A DNA stretch of 64,000 bases from contig BCJX01000005.1 in the NCBI GenBank assembly GCA_001600415.1, positions 2,022,524 through 2,086,523 of the forward strand, written 5' to 3'. The stretch is from Pascua guehoae. Lineage: Eukaryota; Basidiomycota; Tremellomycetes; Trichosporonales; Trichosporonaceae. The position numbers were made by a program, and so were the translations under genes. The notes below the pieces were generated by a model that was given only the letters and a program-made list of their open reading frames with translations, was not told the origin of the DNA and made no database searches. Position 1 is the first letter of the stretch. Every line of letters begins with the position of its first letter. This document shows, one piece after another, positions 31,346-41,900 of the stretch.

Positions 31346-32131
31346 GAATTATTGAATTAAACTGGCAAGTCTACTGTACTGTAGGTACAGTAGAAACAGC
31401 AGGCGGCTCAGTGGTGCTTTCAGGCTCCCACTGCGCTGGATGGCGGTGAGGTATGAAACACAGAAGGAGGGGTGTGGGAGCCTTGCTCAGCAAGGCTGTC
31501 CAGCCGTGTGGGTCTTCCTATACATGAGCATTCTGAGGAGAGGCTGTGCGCATGTACAGTAACCGAGAGGCTCAAGGACACCTAATTGGCTAACCCAGGT
31601 TGTCTGATGACACGGCCGCTTTTGTCTTGGGACCAGTCTCGAGTCAGCTGAACATTTGCGACACTATGCCATCTGCATCCTCCAAACGACGGGAGGCGGG
31701 TGACTTGCTCGGCATTTGTACGCCGTGGGCCTTGCCATTGTTGAAATTGTGCCAACCGGCAATGAACTGCACTGGCGAATGAATGGGAGGGTCGAGGCAA
31801 ATGAAGACAGACTCGTCGCATCACTTCCAGCGACATCTTCCAGCCAGTCCCAACTCGCAATGGTAGAAAGGAACCACATCCTTCTCAATCATCAATCCGT
31901 GTGAGTTTCCTTATGCATGTTGGGAGGTCCTCATCGTCTTGGCCCAATGGTACGTTTCTACCAACCGTGCACGCCATGATACATGGCGGCAACAGACGTG
32001 CTCAGCCGCGAAGACGCGCCACTTCGGCTAGCTCCGACGCATGCCAAATGACGCCATACGTGGTACAGAGTGACCCGTCTTGACGAACGATTAAACCTCA
32101 TGTCTTCATGACAGGGGACTGAGAAGGTGGC

Positions 32132-32140
32132 CTATATATG
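32132..32140 (+). promoter_or_regulatory. TATA-like box
   Basis: CTATATATG about 95 bp upstream of the GST-like start codon. Confidence 0.5.
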
Positions 32141-32234
32141 CATGCAGTTGTGATGATCTGACATGCGCATCACACCCAACTCGACTGCACTTGCCTTGTC
32201 CTCCTCACACCTGCGGACTACCTGCTAGAGTATC

Positions 32235-33294
32235 ATGACTGTCACCACCACGGAGTACACGCTCTACGGCCTCACTGGCAAGACTGGGTCGACGCAGAAC
32301 AAGGGCCCGCACGCATTCAAGACCGAGGTCGACCTCGCGTGAGTACCTCCTACATGTGTTGTGATGGAGTCGACTTGCGAACTGTGCGATCAGCTTTGCG
32401 TGTGACAACTGACACATCAGCATCCTCGGCGTCCCGGCCAAAGTTGTGCCATACACCTTCCTCCAGATCCGCACCACTCTGGAGCAGGCGACCAAGAACC
32501 CCAAGGTCACTGTACCTACCCTCCAGGTCGGCCAGGACGAGTACGTGACGGACTCGTGGACCATTGCCGAATGGGTGAGTGCTGGATTCGTTGGTTTGGC
32601 TTTTATCTTCCAAGTCTCGTCTACGTTGGACGTGACCTACGCCTCGCTTCCTAGCCATCGACCACTTCGGCTTCATGCACACTTCCCGAATTTGTGGCCA
32701 CTCTCTCACCTGCTTTCCATCTAACCCACAGCTCGAGCAACACCACGCCACGGCCGACAGCTCTCTCTTCCCCAACGAAAGCAAGTCATTTGCCAAGTTC
32801 CTCGAGGTCTGGGCCAATAACGACCTGGCAGACCAGCTCCGTCCCTTTGGTGGTGCACTTGTGAGTAGTCCTCCGCTCCTCACAGTTCCTGTCAACAGTC
32901 GGCAATCACTCACACACAGGGTTATGCCGCTTCCGACCCCGAGGTCCAAGCCTGGATCGTCGCCAACAAGCTCAACAACGACGCCGCGGCCATTGAAGCG
33001 CGTGTTGCCAGCGCGCGCGATCCGGCGTACATCGAGACCCAGACTGCAGCTGCGCGCGCCAAACTCCAAACCCTTGAAAAGTACCTGGCAGCGCTCAAGG
33101 AGCAGGACAGAGGCATCTTCCTCGCGGGAACCGGCAAGCCGTCGCATGCCGACGCGGTCGTGTATGGCTGGTACGCCAGCTCGCAGTCGTGGAAGGAGAT
33201 CAGCGACAAGATTTGGCGCGACGACAGTCTGCCTCTGGTCGGGGAGTGGATTGATGCGGTCGCCAAGGCGACGGGAGTGAACCCCAAGTTCTGA
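32235..33294 (+). CDS. Glutathione S-transferase-like protein
   Basis: Four exons in phase (32235-32338, 32421-32574, 32732-32860, 32920-33294) give 253 residues. The N-terminal thioredoxin-fold half starts TTEYTLYGLTGKTG. It continues KTEVDLAILGVPAKVVPYTF, VTVPTLQVG and the glutathione-contact motif YVTDSWTIAEWLEQHH, where the usual Asp-Ser sits before the helix. The second half is all-helical, as in GST C-terminal domains (GKPSHADAVVYGWYASSQSW near the end). The layout resembles the etherase-like or fungal Ure2/GTE-type GSTs, but subclass is uncertain. Cytosolic; substrates unknown. Three of four introns use GTGAGT donors. Confidence 0.85.
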
Positions 33295-33817
33295 AGAAGT
33301 GGTGAATATGTACAAGTCATAGATTATGGCGGCATACTGGTGTGTGCAAGGGAATAGGAGTATGGACATGTTGACTGTGGCCTGTATTTCACCGAAGGTT
33401 GTCCAATATTTCGAAAAACTACGGATCTCAGGTCAGCTGTCAGTTTGGAAGATATTACCGTTGGTGTGCTCCTCGAAATACCTGGAACCGTCGGTGGAGG
33501 GCAAGGCCAAAGCGAACCCACAAGCACTATCGCCAACCACTATCTTCAGTGTCAGGAAGAAAGCGATGATGTGCGGCGATGATGTGCCCTGAGTCAGAAG
33601 TCACTGGAACGTTGTAAAGAGGCCCGTGGCAATGCCCCATTGACCTAGAAGCCTGTGAGGTTGAAAGACTGGAACCGAAGAATAATATGTTACCCTCGTG
33701 AGTGATTTGCGGGCAAATGTGAGGACAGAGCATTTGAACGAAGAATGACCTTGTACCCTCGCATACATTGAGTATATACATACCAGTATCGCACTAATTT
33801 CTCACCTCGTGTCCTCA
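33295..33817. other. Convergent intergenic region
   Basis: Nothing recognised beyond 3' flanks. Confidence 0.5.
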
Positions 33818-35855
33818 TTATTGCTGAAAGTCGCGGGGATTCTTGCGGTCCTGCGGCCACGACGACGCTGGCGCCGGGGGCGGTTGGGACGAGCTCCCTC
33901 CGGCGGATTCGTTGAGCTCTTCCATGGCAGAGAGGTTGGGTTCGTATCCAGGGATGCCTTGAGAGGAGGCGTCGTTTGATGTTGCAGCCGATAGGGCCGG
34001 ATCGTTTGACGTTGCGGTCGAGAGCCGAGAATTCGCGGCCTCAGCCCAGCTGGGATCGTAGCTGGGCGGAATCGTGCCCGTGGTCCTTGGGCCAGCGTCC
34101 GTCTCCTGTGGCAGCCGCGGGGCAGGCTGGTCGATGGGCAAGCTGCTATTGGCAGGCAGCGGGCCAACCGACGACGAGGCAGAGCTGCTGGCCAGCCCAA
34201 GGGATGGCCGGTTGTCGGCCCGCAAGCCCTGGCCTTTCTCCACCATCAGTCCAGGCTCTGTCGTACCATGCGAGCCAGAAGGCGATTGAAGGTGCTGTGC
34301 TGAATCCCTGTCAGAATGCGAATGCGAGCAGGGCTTACCGCTCGGGGCATTTGGCGTGAAAGGTGTAACGTAGTCGTCGGAACCCGACAGGTCCAGTTGG
34401 CCACCCACGTCTCGGCTCGCCTCCCTGTCTGTTAGGGGAGATTTCAGGAAGTTGGGAGCGCATAAAACTAGGCAAACAGGAAACCTGAAACCAGATAAGG
34501 AAGTGGTACTAACCAATCGAGTCGTCGTTTGCGCCTCATGTAAAAAAATATGGCAACCGCAAGACCTGTAAAGCCACCCACCTGGATTGGAGTTAGTAAT
34601 ACACACGGAGTTGAGGGTCAGAAACACTTACAACTCCACCGGCAACTGCCGCGACGTTGATGCTTGATGACGAGCCAGATTTCTTGTCGTCCGAAGTGGG
34701 CTCTGGCTTGGCCGCTCCTTCGTCCGTCTTGGTGGGCTCTGGCTTGTCTGCTCCTTCGTCCGTCTTGTTGGGCGTTCCGACGTTCGTGTTGTTGATAGTT
34801 GGGTTCCAACCCCTCACCAATGACCTCTCCTTCCTCATCCTTACAAAAACCACCTGAAGGCCTGGTGCAGCAGGGTCGCCAGCCATATTCGTGACCTTGA
34901 TGGTGTACTCCTTGGAAGGTTCCAAAGGAGCTGAGTACAATTGCTGAGTGGCCAAACGCTTTGGGATTGGGAAGGTGGCCACCGACTGAAATGATGCCGG
35001 ACTGAGATAGGGTGCTGGATCGATGTTCACTCTGTATGCGCCGAGATCAACACCCAAGTAGCCCCACACGGCCACCTCATGGTTGCCCTTGCCCAGTGAG
35101 AGTGAGAAGGAGGCGCCAGCCTCTGTGGTTGCTATTCGCGGATCGTCATATGAAAACCCCGCTATGCCAGTTAGGATCATCCGTCGTCGATGAGTGTATC
35201 ACCTACCCTCTTGAGCGACCGCCGACCACTCGCCCGTCGTTGTAACGGCAGACTTGATAGCGAAGGGATCGGTCGTCGTTAACTGGTAGTCCACGATGGT
35301 CGCATTGCGGTATGTATCCCTGATGTTAGCCAATGGCGTCCGAGATAAATGAAAGACTTACTCGCTAACGGGATAACCAAGTGTGAGGCCCAGATTGGTT
35401 ATGCTGAGGTATCCTTGCGTTGAAGCTATTTCGACCGTGTGGCGGCCGGGAGGGAATCTCGCCCAGGTGAGCAAGATGTTCTTTGCCTGTTTGACACCAC
35501 TTTCAACGTAAACCACATCGCTGTGGTCCATTCGGAGGGTTATAGTTGGGACCGTCCCATTGCCCGCGTCGGCGTCGTATGAGAGATCAAGGGAGCCATA
35601 AACATATATCCCCGAGCCCACGAAATCGACGGTTACGCTACCCCCCGACGTGGACATGCTGTCGAAGTCTGGGCTCTCGGTGCTGCTTGTTGCATGATCT
35701 CGCGAATCTGAAGAGGAGGGTGTCCATCCGTCCGAATATGTCAACTCCGGCGAGAAACAGGGCCTAGTGACGTTTTGCAACGTCCACTCTGGGTCGGCGC
35801 GTGCTCCGTCGAGCAGGGCAGCCACCGTCACAGCCAAGAGCCCACTCCAGACCAT
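33818..35855 (-). CDS. Type I membrane protein: signal peptide, beta-rich ectodomain, TM, Ser/Pro-rich tail
   Basis: Six exons in phase (35855-35362, 35319-35207, 35161-34632, 34581-34514, 34424-34339, 34299-33818) give 590 residues. The signal peptide is MVWSGLLAVTVAALLDGARA. The ectodomain resembles two carbohydrate-binding-like beta-sandwiches: VTVDFVGSGIYVYGSLDLSY ... PPGRHTVEIASTQGYLSITN, and FSLSLGKGNHEVAVWGYLGV ... KEYTIKVTNMAGDPAAPGLQ. Then comes a Thr/Pro/Glu repeat stalk (TKTDEGAAKPEPT) and the membrane segment VAAVAGGVVGGFTGLAVAIF followed by YMRRKRR stop-transfer. The cytoplasmic tail has DLSGSDDYVTPFTPNAPSG and DQPAPRLPQETDAGP...PPSYDPSWAEA. This architecture is widespread in basidiomycetes as uncharacterised surface proteins (family knowledge). 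A sensor or adhesion role is only a guess. Confidence 0.82.
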
Positions 35856-36073
35856 GACGACGATCCGATTGTATTGAATGAGAGAGTGGGAAGTAGAAAG
35901 ATGAGCCGAGTGAGACATACAAACTGCATCGTATGTATCATCTCGCGATGGCTTTGGCAACCGCAAACAACGAGCTCGCAGACGATTGCCTGTGCAGTTG
36001 GATGGCCAAAAGGGTTTTTTGTTTGCTAAACTAGCACAACATGGTACCGCCACCGGCGTACGGGTGAAAATAG

Positions 36074-36152
36074 CCCCCCCAACCATCTAACCCCCTAGCC
36101 ACCTAATCCTCTAGCCTTTGTAACCCCCTAACCCCCTAACTACTTGAACCAT
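36074..36152. repeat. Interstitial telomere-like CCCCCTAA tract
   Basis: Degenerate runs of ccccc(n)taa, with a clean core taaccccctaaccccctaac at 36121-36140. It reads TTAGGGGG on the other strand, the telomere repeat type known from Cryptococcus. Confidence 0.55.
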
Positions 36153-36169
36153 AGTAAGTTTTGTTTGTG

Positions 36170-36285
36170 CTAATCTCACAAAAAGTTGGGCTACGGTCAC
36201 GTCGGTGGCGCTGGATATCCTTAGTACCTTTACCCGGTACCTGTGGTGAAACTAATCTGGAACGGCAGGCACAGCATTGAGATGG
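36170..36285. repeat. Upstream segment duplicated at 38155-38250
   Basis: gtgaaactaatctggaacgg and the following gcacagcattg match gtgaaaccaatccggaacag and gacagcattactg at 38214-38250. Both lie about 400 bp upstream of the two paralogous genes, so the promoter was duplicated with the gene. Confidence 0.6.
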
Positions 36286-37079
36286 GCTAGCTGAGGGGCG
36301 GCCGAAGACGCGGCAGGCGGCACATGTTCCAAGGAGGAGGAGGATACGCGGTAGAGGTCGTATGCCGCGAGAGTCAAGAGGAGGGCATTTTGGGTACAGG
36401 GAAAGGGCCGGGACACCCAGGCTAGTTGTTAGGCGGCGGCTGTGGCAGCGACAGGTACCAAGCTGGGTGCCAAGCTCGCATGGCCTCGGAGACTTTGCAG
36501 TATTGTGCCAGTCCTCGGTACCTTGTTATGGCGTGCGACGCATGGGGAGTGTTGTGGTGAGCGATGAGGCGATTGCAAACGTTAAGCGCGTCCACATCCA
36601 CGTCACGTCCACTGCCGAGTTGACGGGGCCGAAGTCCGTACCTCCAGATCGATCTTTGGGCAAATACGCTTCCTGCGGTCACCGCTGGAAGACTAGAACC
36701 CAAAGCACCTAATGCTGCACCACACATGTTACACGTCTTACTCCTGCCTCTCCGACCCGTGCATAGAGAAAAGGAACAAAACGTAACACTTCTAGCTACG
36801 CTGCAGTCGTATATACCAAGTAGGTGAGCGATAGAGTACATGAGAGTGTAGTTGCGGAATGTTGCTGGCACGTGTACGAGTGCAAAGGATGTGTGACCTG
36901 TGAGAGTGAGGACGAGGTTCCATTCTGAGGACCTACAATAAGTTGCTTGGTTCTGCTGAGGGCGTCTCTGGAGTCGCCCTGCCCCTGCCAACTGATACTG
37001 CCACAGTTGACAAGACTTTGCCTCGTGGCACAGCTATTCAAGTATTCTGATCCATCTTGGACGATACAGCACGTCCTCC

Positions 37080-37808
37080 TTACATAAAGTCGCTGGGATC
37101 CTTGCGGTCCCGTGGCCAGGAGGATGTCGGCGCCGGCTGGGACGATCTGCCACCCGTCAGCTCATTGAGCTCCTCCATTGCGGAGAGGTTGGGCTGGTAT
37201 GTGGGTGTGTTGGGGGACGACATGTCGGTCGAGGTCGCAGTCGAGAGGCGCGAGCTTGAGGCGCCTGCCCAGCTGTGGTCGTAACTGGGTGGTATCATGT
37301 CGTTGGTCATGGGACCCGCGTCCGTGTCTTGTGGGATTTGGGGTGCGGGTTGGTCCATGCGCATACCGCCCTTGAGGGGTAGGGCGCCCACTCCCACAGC
37401 CGTGGTGTTCGCACCCGCGTAGTGGAGGTATGGCGTGGTGGCCGACTGTGGGCCGGCGTAGTAGCTGTTGGTGCTGCGGAGGTGGCTCATTGCGACTGAA
37501 GGTCCGGACTGTGATCCCGTCCCGAGCGTAGTCCCGCCATACGACATCGAATGGGCGCATGAGACTGAGACGGTGTGAGCAGAGAAATGGTGAGGTGGGC
37601 GAAACCTACAGCCATTGGGAGAGTTTCCCATAAAGGGCGTGACATTGTCGTCGTCACTGTCGACGTCCAACTTGCCACCCGGGTCGCGGCTTTCCTCCCT
37701 GTGGCCGTTAGTGGCGACTAATGATAGCGATACCCCCCACTCATCGGGGTCAGCTGCTCCGACGAGCAGCACGGTCGACGCTACAGCCAAGAGCGCACTC
37801 CAAATCAT
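37080..37808 (-). CDS. Truncated paralogue of the 33818 gene: signal peptide fused to cytoplasmic tail
   Basis: Two exons (37808-37610 and 37564-37080) give 227 residues. The signal peptide is MIWSALLAVASTVLLVGA, then ADPDEW, matching the first exon of the 33818 gene (MVWSGLLAV...ADPEW). The sequence then jumps straight to the paralogue's tail: REESRDPGGKLDVDSDDDNV, later DQPAPQIPQDTDAGP, PPSYDHSWAGASSSRLSTAT, PNLSAMEELNE. The whole ectodomain and membrane segment are missing. The short join (residues around GVSLSLVATNGH) is read from sequence that looks like the 3' end of the old intron, with ctaac and cacag still visible before GGAGGAAAGCC. The intron after NSPNG sits exactly where the paralogue has one. 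If translated, a normally cytoplasmic tail would enter the secretory pathway. It could be a functional novelty or a pseudogene kept in frame by chance. Confidence 0.7.
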   Translation of the reverse strand: MIWSALLAVASTVLLVGAADPDEWGVSLSLVATNGHREESRDPGGKLDVDSDDDNVTPFMGNSPNGCRFRPPHHFSAHTVSVSCAHSMSYGGTTLGTGSQSGPSVAMSHLRSTNSYYAGPQSATTPYLHYAGANTTAVGVGALPLKGGMRMDQPAPQIPQDTDAGPMTNDMIPPSYDHSWAGASSSRLSTATSTDMSSPNTPTYQPNLSAMEELNELTGGRSSQPAPTSSWPRDRKDPSDFM

Positions 37809-38932
37809 GGTGATGGGTCCAGCTGTATGGAGAGAATGAGTAAGTAGGAGAGAAATGGGCTGCGTAGAGAAAAACGCGGTATCCTTTGTATGCCTCTTCG
37901 CCCACCTTTCCCAACCACGCTCCCACACGACCAACTTTAAAAGCGGACGGCGCCGTGAGGCGGAAGCAGCAAGTTGCAACAGAGGGCACAGCAAGGACCA
38001 TGATCAATCACATCACAACTGCCTACTGGACAGCTAATGCAGCAATGAGGTGTTTGCCTGCTATACTGCCAAGCTGCGTAGCGTAGGTGCGGATGCAACT
38101 TGCCTGAGCCGAGGCTATGTATCTGGGGCCTTCGATACCACCCGCGGGGCCGTTTCCGTAACGTCAGTGGCGTCGAGTACAGTACGCCTGGTACCTTCGG
38201 CCCAGTTCCGTTTAGTGAAACCAATCCGGAACAGCAGGGACAGCATTACTGTACCTACCTGCACTTACACGAGGGACGTGTGTCTCGAAAGTGGGCTGGA
38301 CCCCTACAATGGGACCTGTTGATGCGAATTGCGCAACAATGGGAGAGGCCTATTTTGTGAGAGTGACAGACGACTGGTCTGCAGTGAAGTAGCCCAACTC
38401 GTATGTAGAAGTGAAATGCGTCAACCAGAGATTGTCGGACATGCCCAAGGCGGACCTTCCCTGCGCGACGATTGGGACAGCGAACGCGTCTCCTAGTTGG
38501 CTGTTCTGTTTATCTGCGTTTAGTCTGTGAAGTGACATTGCACCTCACCCCCGCGCGCGATGGGCTTTAACAGTAAGGAGTTGCTGTGCAGCACACCGAA
38601 TATCTGCATTCACAAACAATAGAATGGCAGGGCTCGCCCTGGGCGACTGATACATACAGTCGAAGGGTTGCCAAGTAGCTCTGGGCCACATCCCTGTCAT
38701 CGCCCTCCCGTACAGGTTTCTGGTTCTTTGGACTGGGCCTCAGAGGGTGTCGACCAAGGGCCACCACCAGAGGCTTGCTAACTGATACATCATGCATGCA
38801 GTCTACTCTACGCTGCTTCATGCCACCAACACGCCGAGATCCTTGACACTGCTTCTGTATTCGCGCACCCCCACTCATCAACTGTCCTTGCCTTCCGTCT
38901 GTTGCACTCCACGCCAGTCGCGTGACGGTTGC
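37809..38932. other. Intergenic; carries the second copy of the duplicated promoter segment
   Basis: The 38155-38250 segment matches 36170-36285. Nothing else recognised. Confidence 0.5.
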
Positions 38933-41900
38933 CTAAGCACCGTCGCCCCCACCCCCCGCGCTTGGCCGGCGTCCCGCCGCACCGCCTCCCCTTCCGCCGC
39001 GTGCGCCTCCGCGCGCCCGCTTGGCAGCACGTGTCACTGGCGCGTCGGCCGCAGATGCCGACTGGATGCGCGCGAGAATGTCTCCGCCCGCCGCTGGCGT
39101 GTCGCCATCGTCTGGGGCGGGACGTTTCGTTCCTCCCTCTGCAAGAGTCGCGTTCACAGCTGCTGTTAGCTGACTGCGAGCTACTGGGAAGGTAGTAGGC
39201 TTCAGACACTTACCACTAAGGACAGAGTTGGGACGAGCGGCGCCTCCACGTCCGCGCACCGATACGCGTCCACGGCCACGCGCAGCACCACGCACAGGGG
39301 TGGTTTCGGTGGGTGTCGTTGCGGGTGGGGTCTTAGTGGCGGGGGTGGCGGTTGCACTAGACGATGTCGCGACGGCCGGTGTCGGCTTGGCAGGCAATGC
39401 TGCCCTAGTGGTAGGGGCGGTCGCAGTGGTGCCGGCAGCAGCCGCAGGGGTGGGAGTAAAGGGGGCTGCCTTAGCGGAGAGGGCGGGCGCGGCAGCCGTA
39501 GCGGGTGAAGCTGCCGTGGCAGGGGCGGTCGCGGCCGTCGTTGACGGTGCAGCGCCTCCTCCGTTGGCCGCTTTGAGCTTGGCTTCGACATCGGCCTTCT
39601 GCCGCTCAAGCGTCTTACGAGTGATCTCGGCGGTCTTGAGCTTCCGTTCAAGAGTCTTGACCTGCGTTTGCAATTCATCAACCGCGGCCTTGTCGGCAGG
39701 TGAGCCTGCCGCTGGCGCGGCAGCTGCAGCCGCCTTGGCCTCGGCCAGCTGTTTGTCGTGCTCCACCTTGAGTTCGGTCTCACGCTTCATGACGGCAGCG
39801 GCAATTGTAACGTCATCGGGCTTGCTGGCAGCCTGCGCGGCAAGCGCAGCTGCATGCTCGGTTGCAAGCTCGGCCTCGCGCTTAGACACAGCCGCCTTGA
39901 CGGCGGCGTCGATGTCGGTCTGTGCTGTCCCATTGGAGGCACCCCCAGAGCTCGAGCTCGCCGCAGCGGTGGCAGTAGCCAGCTTCTCCTTGAGATCGGA
40001 GATTTCCTCTTCCAACTCGGCAATACGCTTGTCCGTCGCAGCTTTCGCCTCCTTGAGCGAGTTGAGGTTGTTCATGAGATTTTTGTTGGCTTTGTTGACC
40101 GTTGTAATGTTACGGTTGTACCGATCGTCGAGTAGGCGGTACTGCTCGTTCGCGGCGTCGAGCTTGGTCTGGAGTTCTGTATCGGCAGCAGCGTCCTTGG
40201 GCGCATCGGTCGTCGCGGGAGCAGGCGTAGCCTTGGCCGCTGCCAAGTCCTTTTCGGCCTGGGTCAGTCGCTGCTGAAGCGAGTCCCGCTCGGTCTGGAG
40301 AGCTGTCTGTTCGAGTCAGCAAACAATCACCCCGCGCGTACACACCAATTGGGCAGCGTCCGGACCAGGCTCAGTCGTCGCCTGTGTGGCAGCCTGAGTG
40401 GCCGCCTGGGCAGCCTCCTGCGCTTTGGCCAATTCATCTTGTAACCTCGTAACGGTGCTGTCTTTGAGCTGGGCTGCGCTCTGTGCCTCGGCAATTTTCG
40501 CCTCCAGTTCCGTCACCTTTGCGCTGGCTGTGTCGAGCTGCGCCTTGATGTCGGCAACTTCCGCCTCCTTTGCCTCTACAGCAGTCTTGTTGGTGGTGGC
40601 AGCCTCGGAAACTTGCTGTAGCAGCTCCCGTGCGCGACGCTGCCAGTTCAAGCCAATGCGCTTGGCCTCGGCGACCTGATCGTTGAGGGTCGCAATCTCG
40701 GCAGTCTTCGTGGCCACCTGTGCCTCGGCCGCCTCCTTCTCGGTGCGGATAGATGCCGTCTCCGATGCGATGCGCGAGTCGGATTCCTCGACGCGTTTCT
40801 GAAGGGGTTAGTTGTAGCACATTGAAATTCACGTACCTCTGCCGCACGGGTAGCCTCGCGCGCCTGGTCGACCTGGTTGCGCAAGTTGGCCCTAACTGTC
40901 AGCATCTTGCCGATCCTTTACTCTTCCACATGGACTCACGCCTCGCGCTGCAGCTCCTCGATCCGCTGCTCGTGCTTGGTACGCTCCTCGCCACGCGCGC
41001 GCTCGTGTTCGGCATTGATGTTGTTGAGGTTGTCGATGAGGAGTTGGAGGCGCACGCGCTCTTCTTGCACCTTGCCGAGGTCGTTTTGCAGGCGGGACTG
41101 GATACTCTCCCACTGATCCTTTTCGAGACGGAGCAGTGCAGCCTCATTGTGCAGCCTCTTCTCCGCTGCCTCGTGCTCGGCCACCTTCTCCTGCGCGATG
41201 CGGCACTCCGTCTGCTTTTGCGTAACCTGGCCCTTGAGCAATCGCACCTCGCTCTCGAGCGCCTCGTACTGCTGCTTCTGGAGCGCGTGGGTGTCGGTGA
41301 GGGTGCGGATTTGGCCTACAGTTAGTACCCTACCTGCAGATAGAAAACTCACTGTTGAGCAGTTCAGAGGTCGCCTCTGCCCTAGCGGACTTGGCATCGG
41401 CGTCGGCAGCAGCCTGGCTCTTCTCCAGCGCCAGCCGCTTGGCCTCGTCGACATCTGCATCCGCCTTGGCGCGGATAGCCTCGAGCTCGGCCTGCAGCGC
41501 AGCCATGGCCTCCTCGTGGTCGTCCTGGAGTGGGCCCTGGGCGGAAACGGACACGTCGTTGGACCAGCGGAGACCTTCACCGCGCGCGAGAAGGTTGGAG
41601 AACATGTCGCGCTCCCGCGTAATCTCCATGAGCTTCTTCTGCAACTCCTGGATGGCGGCGGTTTGTCGTTGGGTCAATTCGATCGTGCTTTCAATAGTGG
41701 CCGCGTCAACGCCGCCCTCGGCAGCCCGCCGTGTCAGGGCGCGAGTGACCTTGAGAAGTCGGGCGTTCTGCTCCTGGAGCGCCGGCAGTGACTTGAACAG
41801 CAACAAGCGGTCGGTGATCAGGTCGCCGTCCTTGACCTTGGCCGACTCGTCCATGGTCTCGTAGGCAAGGTTGGGGTCGTCGCGGATGGCAATCTCACGC

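Larger units (their letters stand above)
30072..32234. other. Gene-free 2.1 kb
   Basis: No supportable gene. It holds the promoter of cluster protein 5, a degenerate direct repeat (31062-31345) and the promoter of the GST-like gene. Confidence 0.5.
35856..37079. other. Intergenic region with telomere-like tract and duplicated promoter segment
   Basis: Separates the two membrane-protein paralogues. No gene supported. See 36074-36152 and 36170-36285. Confidence 0.55.

Noticed and set aside
39228..40277. 349-residue Ala/Val-rich plus-strand frame
   Set aside because: Antisense shadow of the Ala/Lys/Glu-rich MLP1 coiled coil.
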